A model generated the notes under the pieces. That model did not search any database, was not told the origin of the DNA, and saw nothing but the letters and a program-made list of their open reading frames with translations. DNA of 12,877 nucleotides from an uncultured Lachnospiraceae bacterium (GTDB lineage Bacteria; Bacillota; Clostridia; Lachnospirales; Lachnospiraceae). Both the position numbers and the translations under genes were made by a program. Shown here one piece after another: positions 6,879 through 12,167 of this stretch; the first letter of the stretch is position 1; every line of letters begins with the position of its first letter. The stretch lies in contig CAPNGW010000035.1 in the NCBI GenBank assembly GCA_948665105.1, positions 1-12,877 on the forward strand, read 5' to 3'.

Positions 6879-6916
6879 AATGGCAAATTTTCATATAAGT
6901 ATGAAATTTTGCCATT
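6879..6916. promoter_or_regulatory. 38-base inverted repeat, probable LysR operator
   Basis: AATGGCAAATTTTCATA (6879-6895), a 4-base centre and TATGAAATTTTGCCATT (6900-6916) form a dyad with 16 of 17 positions paired. Each arm contains a T-N11-A box, the general LysR signature: TGGCAAATTTTCA at 6881-6893 and TGAAATTTTGCCA at 6902-6914. It lies in the spacer between the LysR gene and the divergent operon, just upstream of the operon's likely -10. Confidence 0.75.
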
Positions 6917-6935
6917 ATACAAAAGTATATAACTG

Positions 6936-6944
6936 TGATATATT
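6936..6944 (+). promoter_or_regulatory. Candidate extended -10 of the hydratase/CoA-transferase/permease operon
   Basis: TGATATATT is an extended -10 (TG, one base, TATATT at 6939-6944). No good -35 stands at the right distance, as is usual for activator-dependent promoters. The operator dyad is centred about 53 bases before the expected start near 6951, the region where LysR proteins usually activate. The leader to the first start codon is about 70 bases. Confidence 0.5.
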
Positions 6945-7022
6945 ACTAAACAATCGGTGAAAGAAATAAGAATTACCGGGAAAATACATAAAGCATGGTA
7001 AAATGCAGAAATGGAGGAAGTA

Positions 7023-7442
7023 ATGGGAAAAAGCATTGAAGTGGGGCAGGTATGTACATTTACAAAGCAGATTTCTGATGAGGATGTAAAGCAGTTTGCC
7101 CAGGTGACAGGGGACAGGAACCCACTGCACTTGGATGATGAATTTGCTAAGACAACAATGTTTGGAGAAAGAATTGCCCATGGTATGATTGGAGCAGGAA
7201 TTATTTCTGGCGGACTTGCAATGCATATGCCAGGAATTGGCACAACGTATTTGGGTCAGGAAATAAAATTCCAACGTCCTATCAAAATTAACGATGTCCT
7301 GACAGTGAATATGGAGGTACTGGAAATAATCCCCAAAGCTAAATTTGATATTGCCAAAATAAGCACAACCTGCATGAATCAGCAGGGAGAGGTAGTGATT
7401 AGCGGTACGGCGACAGTTATTCCCCCTGCTGAAGCGGAGTAG
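7023..7442 (+). CDS. MaoC-family (R)-specific enoyl-CoA hydratase, PhaJ-like
   Basis: A single hot-dog-fold protein of 139 residues, expected to interconvert (R)-3-hydroxyacyl-CoA and trans-2-enoyl-CoA in the cytosol. The start ATG 7023 is chosen because GGAGG at 7013-7017 serves it; an ATG at 7011 overlaps that site. The hydratase signature runs from about 18 to 54: SDEDVKQFAQVTGDRNPLH, followed by FGERIAHGM. Asp31 and His36 fall at the same numbers as the known catalytic pair of the Aeromonas PhaJ hydratase. The length also fits the short PhaJ type rather than double hot-dog MaoC proteins. It is the first gene of an apparent operon with a CoA-transferase 51 bases downstream. A substrate of C4 length, (R)-3-hydroxybutyryl-CoA/crotonyl-CoA, is inferred from the neighbours. 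Confidence 0.92.
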   Translation: MGKSIEVGQVCTFTKQISDEDVKQFAQVTGDRNPLHLDDEFAKTTMFGERIAHGMIGAGIISGGLAMHMPGIGTTYLGQEIKFQRPIKINDVLTVNMEVLEIIPKAKFDIAKISTTCMNQQGEVVISGTATVIPPAEAE

Positions 7443-7493
7443 AAGTCAATCATTTCCCTACAGTAGAAAATTAAGGAGAAAAGGAGAAAATAT

Positions 7494-9062
7494 ATGGCAA
7501 AAATTATTAGTAAGGAAGAAGCGGCTCAGTTAGTCCAGGACGGGGATGTTGTTGGAATTAATGGATTTGCTTTCGGATTTGGCTTTCCGGAGGCGCTTGT
7601 AAAAGCGTTGGGGGAACGTTACGAAAGGGAAGAACATCCCCAGGGAATGAGCTTAATGTTTGCATCGGGATGCGGAGACGGAGGAAAAAGCGAAGGAACA
7701 TTTGGACTGGACCATTTTGCCCAGGAGGGAATGGTAAAAAAGGTAATTGCAGGCCACGTAGGTCTGGCCAAAAAGTTCAGTGGCTTTATTAAAGATAACA
7801 AGATTGCCGCTTATAATTTTCCTCAGGGAGTGGTCACCCATATGTTCCGGGAAATGGCCGGCGGAAGAAAGGGAGTACTTACTCACGTGGGGCTTAACAC
7901 CTTTGCCGATCCCAGGGTGGAAGGCGGAAAAATGAACAGCAAAGCCCAGGAGGATTTGGTGAAGGTTGTTAAAATCCAAGGAGAAGAGCGCCTTTATTAC
8001 GAAGCAGAACCCCTGAAGGTGGCTCTCATCAGGGGAACAGCAGGGGATGAGGCAGGAAATATAACCGTAGACAAGGAAGGGGTACTGCTGGAGACCATGC
8101 ATATAGCGGCTGCGGCAAAAAATGCCGGAGGAATCGTCATTGCTCAGGTCAGGGAAATCGCTCAGAAGGGAAGTCTTGACCCCAGAAAGATAGCTGTGCC
8201 GGGAATTATGGTAGATTATATCGTACAGGCGCCAGAGGAAGAGCATAGGATGAATGTGCAGACAACTTACAATCCTTCCTATACAGGCGATTTGAGGATT
8301 CCCACAAGCCATGTGGAGAGGATGCCTTTAGATTCCAAAAAGGTAATAGCAAAAAGGTGCGCTATGGAGCTTCGCAGAGGCACATCTGTAAACTTGGGCA
8401 TCGGCGTTCCGGAGGGCGTCGCTTCTGTGGCTCTTGAGGAAGGAATCCATGACTGGATGACCATGACAATCGAAGCCGGCGCAGTTGGCGGAATCCCGGC
8501 CTCCGGATTTGGATTAGGTGCGTCTGTGAATGTGGAGGCCTTAATCGGTCAGCCCAACTTGTTCGACATCTATGACGGAGGGGGACTGGACATTGCTTAT
8601 CTCGGTCTGGCCCAGGCGGATCAGGATGGCAACATTAATGTAAGTAAATTTCAGGGCCGTATGGTGGGATGCGGTGGATTTGTAAATATCACTCAAAACA
8701 CGAAAAAGGTGATTTTCTGCGGAACCTTTACCGCAGGAAAAAGCAATATTGTGATTGACCAGGAAGGCGTGCACATTATAGAGGATGGTTCCTTTATAAA
8801 ATTTGTGGAAAATGTAGAGCAGATTACATTTAGCGGAAAATATGCAAGAGAGCATAAAAAGGATGTTTTATATGTGACAGAAAGAGCTGTTTTCCGTTTG
8901 GCGCCGGAAGGCCTGGAATTAATAGAGATTGCTCCTTTGGTAGATTTGGAGAAGGATATATTGGGTAAAATGGCCTTTCGTCCCTTAATCTCCAACGAGT
9001 TAAAAACAATGGATATTCGGATTTTTCAAAATAAAACGATGGGGCTTGACTCTATTCAATAA
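7494..9062 (+). CDS. Fused-subunit acyl-CoA:acetate/propionate-type CoA-transferase (family I)
   Basis: A 522-residue protein carrying both halves of a family I CoA-transferase in one chain, like propionate CoA-transferase (Pct) and YdiF-type enzymes. It moves CoA from a donor such as acetyl-CoA to a short-chain acid, saving ATP. The N-terminal alpha half (about 1-275) begins MAKIISKEEAAQLVQDGDVV and has GFAFGFGFPEAL and a Gly-rich GCGDGGKSEGT. The beta half follows, with NLGIGVPEGVA (300-310) and TIEAGAVGGIPASG (325-338). Glu327 is the expected nucleophile that forms the glutamyl-CoA intermediate. Two AAGGAG sites (7473-7478 and 7481-7486) precede ATG 7494, the second by 7 bases. Between a PhaJ-like hydratase and a permease, it most likely activates the imported acid, or exchanges CoA with butyrate or acetate. 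The precise acid cannot be read from the sequence. Confidence 0.93.
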   Translation: MAKIISKEEAAQLVQDGDVVGINGFAFGFGFPEALVKALGERYEREEHPQGMSLMFASGCGDGGKSEGTFGLDHFAQEGMVKKVIAGHVGLAKKFSGFIKDNKIAAYNFPQGVVTHMFREMAGGRKGVLTHVGLNTFADPRVEGGKMNSKAQEDLVKVVKIQGEERLYYEAEPLKVALIRGTAGDEAGNITVDKEGVLLETMHIAAAAKNAGGIVIAQVREIAQKGSLDPRKIAVPGIMVDYIVQAPEEEHRMNVQTTYNPSYTGDLRIPTSHVERMPLDSKKVIAKRCAMELRRGTSVNLGIGVPEGVASVALEEGIHDWMTMTIEAGAVGGIPASGFGLGASVNVEALIGQPNLFDIYDGGGLDIAYLGLAQADQDGNINVSKFQGRMVGCGGFVNITQNTKKVIFCGTFTAGKSNIVIDQEGVHIIEDGSFIKFVENVEQITFSGKYAREHKKDVLYVTERAVFRLAPEGLELIEIAPLVDLEKDILGKMAFRPLISNELKTMDIRIFQNKTMGLDSIQ

Positions 9063-9080
9063 ACCGTTAGGAGGGAACAG

Positions 9081-10361
9081 ATGTTTGGTATATTATTAGG
9101 ATTACTGGTTTTAGTATTTCTGGCGTATAAAGGATATAACATAATATGGGTAGCCCCTGTTGCGGCAATGGTTGTCGCTGTGCTGGGTGGACTGGAATTA
9201 TTTACGGCTTACACAGAGACGTATATGGATGGCTTGGTAGGCTTTGCAAAATCCTGGTTTCCGGTCTTCTTATTTGGTGCTGTTTTCGGAAAACTGATGG
9301 AGATCACAGGACTTGCAAGCTCTGTTGCTAAAATCCTTGCCAAAGTCATAGGAAGTAAAAGGGCGATTCTCGCGGTAGTTATTTCCTGCGCAGTGCTTAC
9401 ATACGGTGGCGTCAGCCTGTTTGTTGTGGTATTTGCAATTTACCCCCTGGCATTGGAGCTTTACAAGGAAGCGGACATTCCAAGAAAATTAATACCCGGG
9501 GCCATTGCCTTGGGAGCGTTTACCTTTACCATGACTGCTTTGCCGGGTTCTCCTCAGCTGAACAATCTGATTGCCGCCCAATATTTGGGAACAACAGCCA
9601 TGGCCGCTCCAATCCTGGGAATTGTGGCTTCTGTGATTATGCTGGTGGGTGGCTATCTGTACTTGGTATGGCGGGAGAAGAAGGTGAAGGCTGCCGGAGA
9701 GCACTATACAAGTGTAGATGATGAAAAGGAACAGGGCGACGAACTCTCTCCCCACTGGATTTTTGGCGTGATACCTCTTGTGGCAGTGGTCGTTACATTA
9801 AACGTATTGAAATGGCCGGCCATTGCAGCCATTGGCATAGGAATCGTATTTATTGTGGTATTTAATATCAAACAATGGAAGAAATTTATCCCTGCGATTA
9901 ATGCCGGAGCTTCAGGTTCTGTTATGGCTATCATGAACACGTCGGCAGCTGTAGGCTTCGGCAGTGTTGTGAGAGCAGTTCCGGGATTTGTAGCATTGAC
10001 CAACGCATTGCTTGGAATGGGGGGAAGTCCCCTGGTATCAGAGGCTGTGGCCATTACAACCCTGGCGGGAGCTACGGGTTCTTCCTCGGGAGGCATGACC
10101 ATTGCTCTGGAGGCTTTGGCAGAAAAATATTTGCAGGCTGCAAGTGCAATGAATATCAGTCCTGAAGCCTTCCACAGAGTGGCGACAGTGGCTTCCGGAG
10201 GACTGGATTCCCTTCCCCACTGCGGAGCGGTTATTACCCTTCTTGCGGTGTGTAAATTGACCCATAAGGATTCCTATAAAGATATCGGAATCGTTACATG
10301 TGTAATCCCGATTGCAGCGGTTATTGTTATTGTGGCCCTGGGAAGTCTGGGAGTTGTTTAA
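9081..10361 (+). CDS. GntP-family permease, probably for a short-chain hydroxy acid
   Basis: An integral membrane protein of 426 residues with about a dozen hydrophobic segments and a hydrophilic cytosolic loop near 197-225. Family landmarks of the GntP/gluconate:H+ symporter group are visible: TYGGVSLFVVVFAIYPLA (107-124), TALPGSPQLNN (152-162), LAGATGSSSGGMTIALE (328-344) and SGGLDSLPHCGAV (372-384). Members of this family carry gluconate and other hydroxy acids, and some are annotated as D-beta-hydroxybutyrate permeases. ATG 9081 follows AGGAGG (9069-9074) by 6 bases. It starts 18 bases after the CoA-transferase stop, so it is in the same operon. Its place beside a CoA-transferase and an (R)-hydratase points to uptake of a 3-hydroxy acid such as 3-hydroxybutyrate. 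No clear terminator follows. Confidence 0.92.
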   Translation: MFGILLGLLVLVFLAYKGYNIIWVAPVAAMVVAVLGGLELFTAYTETYMDGLVGFAKSWFPVFLFGAVFGKLMEITGLASSVAKILAKVIGSKRAILAVVISCAVLTYGGVSLFVVVFAIYPLALELYKEADIPRKLIPGAIALGAFTFTMTALPGSPQLNNLIAAQYLGTTAMAAPILGIVASVIMLVGGYLYLVWREKKVKAAGEHYTSVDDEKEQGDELSPHWIFGVIPLVAVVVTLNVLKWPAIAAIGIGIVFIVVFNIKQWKKFIPAINAGASGSVMAIMNTSAAVGFGSVVRAVPGFVALTNALLGMGGSPLVSEAVAITTLAGATGSSSGGMTIALEALAEKYLQAASAMNISPEAFHRVATVASGGLDSLPHCGAVITLLAVCKLTHKDSYKDIGIVTCVIPIAAVIVIVALGSLGVV

Positions 10362-10391
10362 AAATAAGAGCAAAGGAACTGGCTAGAGATT

Positions 10392-10526
10392 ATGCTGCGG
10401 TTGGCTCCGGAAGGCTATTACCTGGAGAAGGCATCCAAGGTAATTTATGACCGATTAGGCTCTTCCGTTGCCACCGCGAAGCCTTCCGATTATGATTGGG
10501 AATCAATTTTTCAGGGAGTGGATTGA
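10392..10526 (+). CDS. Short orphan reading frame, possibly a gene fragment
   Basis: Forty-four codons from ATG 10392 to TGA 10524-10526; the frame is open back to a TAA at 10365-10367. The product is amphipathic, with EGYYLEKASKVIYDRLGSS and a C-terminal DYDWESIFQGVD. No convincing ribosome binding site precedes the ATG. I do not recognise it. It may be the C-terminal remnant of a lost gene, since its stop abuts exactly the stop of the convergent AbrB-like gene at 10527. It fills the space between the permease and the toxin-antitoxin remnant. Confidence 0.35.
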   Translation: MLRLAPEGYYLEKASKVIYDRLGSSVATAKPSDYDWESIFQGVD

Positions 10527-10709
10527 CTAGGCTTTTCTTATAATAATAGTATCACCATCGAATTTTAATGAGAGTGCTTTGTCGTTGATGGAAACGCCTA
10601 ATTTATCAGCCCAAGTTTTTGGTATGGACACCTTACAATTATATGCGCTTTGGCTGGCATTACCGCCAGCCTTTGCAATTATCATGTTTGCATTTCTCTC
10701 TTCAATCAT
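10527..10709 (-). CDS. AbrB/MazE-like small DNA-binding protein
   Basis: Sixty residues from ATG 10709, or 52 from ATG 10685 (MIIAKAGGN). The sequence CKVSIPKTWADKLGVSINDK followed by LSLKFDGDTIIIRKA matches the swapped-hairpin AbrB/MazE/SpoVT pattern, with the short IPKTWADKLGV strand-turn-helix in the middle. Its start overlaps the end of the preceding antitoxin gene by 8 bases, so it is translated from the same message. It may add DNA binding for autoregulation or be a second antitoxin component. The family call rests on pattern recognition of a very short protein. Confidence 0.6.
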   Translation of the reverse strand: MIEERNANMIIAKAGGNASQSAYNCKVSIPKTWADKLGVSINDKALSLKFDGDTIIIRKA

Positions 10710-10905
10710 CCCAGTTTATATCCTTTCCATTGACATACTCACCATTTTCAGCCTCATCCAGGCGCGCACGTTCTTCTGGGGTAAGCTTTGTGTAGTCAGG
10801 GTCCCAGGCAAGGACGAGACGTTTGATTAACTCATAGGCTAAATTCTGCTCATGGTCTGGGAGCATTTCAAGCATTGTTGTAGTACGTCTTACAGTTTCT
10901 GTCAT
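10702..10905 (-). CDS. Probable type II antitoxin
   Basis: Sixty-seven residues, acidic, largely helical: MTETVRRTTTMLEMLPDHEQ, NLAYELIKRLVLAWDPDYTKL, then TPEERARLDEAENGEYVNGKDINWDD. The C-terminal ARLDEAENGEYV segment resembles the toxin-wrapping tail of small clostridial antitoxins paired with ParE/RelE toxins. AAAGGAG precedes the ATG, and the start overlaps the end of the disrupted toxin frame by 4 bases (ATGA), the usual translational coupling. The toxin-first order is as in HigBA-like modules. The antitoxin frame is intact although its partner is broken. Confidence 0.65.
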   Translation of the reverse strand: MTETVRRTTTMLEMLPDHEQNLAYELIKRLVLAWDPDYTKLTPEERARLDEAENGEYVNGKDINWDD

Positions 10906-11093
10906 AGTGATACTCCTTTCCTTTGAAGGGGGATACTATTTGTAAATATCTCCGCGGCTTCCAACATCCTCTTTATGTCACCTTCCGCAGGCTTGTGAGT
11001 CAGCTTCTCGATTGCTTCCAGAATTAACTCACGCTGGGGCTTTTGCGAACCTTTGAGATATTTAATCGCTGATTTTTCATATTGAATTTCCAT
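10902..11093 (-). pseudogene. Internally deleted ParE/RelE-type toxin gene
   Basis: The frame starts properly at ATG 11093, with AAGGAGG 6 bases upstream. It encodes a typical toxin N-terminus: MEIQYEKSAIKYLKGSQKPQ, then RELILEAIEKLTHKPAEGDIKRM. After residue 43 the sequence becomes unrelated (LEAAEIFTNSIPLQRKGVSL) and ends early. In a second frame of the same bases (10936-10968, minus) the reading DVGSRGDIYK-stop appears, which is the usual last segment of this toxin family. Thus the middle of the gene, roughly 40 codons by comparison with the usual length of about 90 residues, has been deleted out of frame. The deleted part normally carries the core strands and most active-site residues, so no active toxin is expected. 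Confidence 0.75.
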
Positions 11094-11122
11094 TGGAGCC
11101 CTCCTTAATATGATATAAGCAT

Positions 11123-11142
11123 ATTATATTGGTTACCAATAT
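11123..11142 (-). promoter_or_regulatory. Promoter -10 overlapping a perfect palindrome upstream of the toxin-antitoxin remnant
   Basis: ATATTGGTTACCAATAT (11126-11142) is a perfect inverted repeat with 8-base arms and a single central base. The minus strand carries TATAAT (complement of 11123-11128) overlapping its left end, about 30 bases before the toxin start codon. This is the expected position for an autoregulatory operator bound by the antitoxin or the AbrB-like protein. No good -35 box was seen. Confidence 0.55.
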
Positions 11143-11219
11143 TCAACATCTTTTTTATTTCAATCTGCATTAAATCTTCGGCATCATATAATAAAAAACA
11201 ATTCTTTCAATTTTGCATA

Positions 11220-11228
11220 TGATATTAT
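11220..11228 (+). promoter_or_regulatory. Candidate extended -10 of the DUF2935 gene
   Basis: TGATATTAT is an extended -10 (TG, one base, TATTAT at 11223-11228). Transcription would begin near 11235, just before AAGGAGG (11244-11250), giving a short leader. The surroundings are very AT-rich, so alternatives exist. Confidence 0.4.
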
Positions 11229-11258
11229 GGAAAAATGTAAAATAAGGAGGATTTTTTA

Positions 11259-12155
11259 ATGGAATTATATATGATTCAATCACTGGAAACACATCTCTTC
11301 TTCGGAAGAATTATGAAGGAGCATTCCCTATTTTTAGAGGCTTCCTTCCCATGCAAAGAGACCCGGTGGATACAGCGGGCAAGGGTATTCCGGGAGGAAT
11401 TTGAAGCATTTTTAAGCGACGTGGTGAGGGCCAGCGATGGCAATGTGCGCCAGGAGGTGCTGGATTCCGGGGAGATTGTGACGCCCTTCACGCTATTTGC
11501 AGAGCGAAAGACACATCAGTATACGGACATTCCCATCAATTCTGAAATTACACTGCAGGAACAGCGCCTTACCGCCCGCACACAGAGCAGCCGGTGCTGT
11601 GAGATGGTGCGACGGGTACGGGAGCTGAATTTAAGGGCCTTAAGGCTTCTGGCCGGGTTGATTCGTCTGAAGGAGGAAATTCTGTCAGCCATGTTAAGCT
11701 GTCAGCTCTACACCACAAATTATCCTCTGCTGATACAGCATATTACCAGAGAGGCGAAATTATACCAGTCATTTGTGATGCATCTGGAGCGCACCGGACA
11801 TCTCTGCAACCGGGATATACAAGGCTTGGAAGTATTCTGGAATCAGATTATGATGGAGCATGCTCTGTTCATCCGGGGGCTTTTGGACCCCACCGAGGAG
11901 GAGCTCATTGCCACGGCGGATGAATTTTCCAGAGAATACCGGGTACTCCTGGAAGCAGCCAAGGACGCGGACGAGAGGTCCATGGCGGCCCTCACGGCCA
12001 AAACCTGTGAGGAGACCAAAAAATACCGGGACTTTAAAATGGCAGGTGTTACAGGCATCAACGGCTGTGAAATCCGCTCCATTATCCTGCCCCTTTTGGC
12101 AGACCATGTGCTGCGGGAGGCCAATCATTACCTGCGGATTCTGGAATGTCGGTAG
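11259..12155 (+). CDS. DUF2935 family protein (duplicated helical domain, possible metal binding)
   Basis: A cytosolic, mainly helical protein of 298 residues. It contains two related halves: the first opens with HLFFGRIMKEHSLFLEASFP (12-31) and the second with LEVFWNQIMMEHALFIRGLL (190-209). The shared I-M-x-E-H-x-L-F core is the hallmark I associate with DUF2935 proteins, whose fold is a ferritin-like four-helix bundle. Glu21/His22, His161/Glu165, Glu200/His201 and His283/Glu287/His290 are placed as possible metal ligands. AAGGAGG (11244-11250) precedes ATG 11259 by 8 bases. The next gene, a multicopper-oxidase-like protein, begins 12 bases after the stop, so the two are almost certainly co-transcribed. 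This suggests a joint role in metal or oxygen chemistry, which is inference. No catalytic function is established for the family that I know of. Confidence 0.85.
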   Translation: MELYMIQSLETHLFFGRIMKEHSLFLEASFPCKETRWIQRARVFREEFEAFLSDVVRASDGNVRQEVLDSGEIVTPFTLFAERKTHQYTDIPINSEITLQEQRLTARTQSSRCCEMVRRVRELNLRALRLLAGLIRLKEEILSAMLSCQLYTTNYPLLIQHITREAKLYQSFVMHLERTGHLCNRDIQGLEVFWNQIMMEHALFIRGLLDPTEEELIATADEFSREYRVLLEAAKDADERSMAALTAKTCEETKKYRDFKMAGVTGINGCEIRSIILPLLADHVLREANHYLRILECR

Positions 12156-12167
12156 GGAGAATGAGCC

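Noticed and set aside
6824..7243. Minus-strand open frame of 139 codons over the hydratase start and divergent spacer
   Set aside because: It overlaps the well-supported hydratase gene in antisense, has no recognisable domain, and would cover the operator and both promoters.
7653..8312. Minus-strand open frame of 219 codons inside the CoA-transferase gene
   Set aside because: Antisense shadow of a strongly conserved family; composition rich in His/Ser/Cys/Leu without any motif.
10579..10830. Plus-strand open frame of 83 codons over the antitoxin region, hydrophobic in part
   Set aside because: Antisense to two overlapping small genes with good start signals; the apparent membrane segment is a by-product of the opposite strand's codons.
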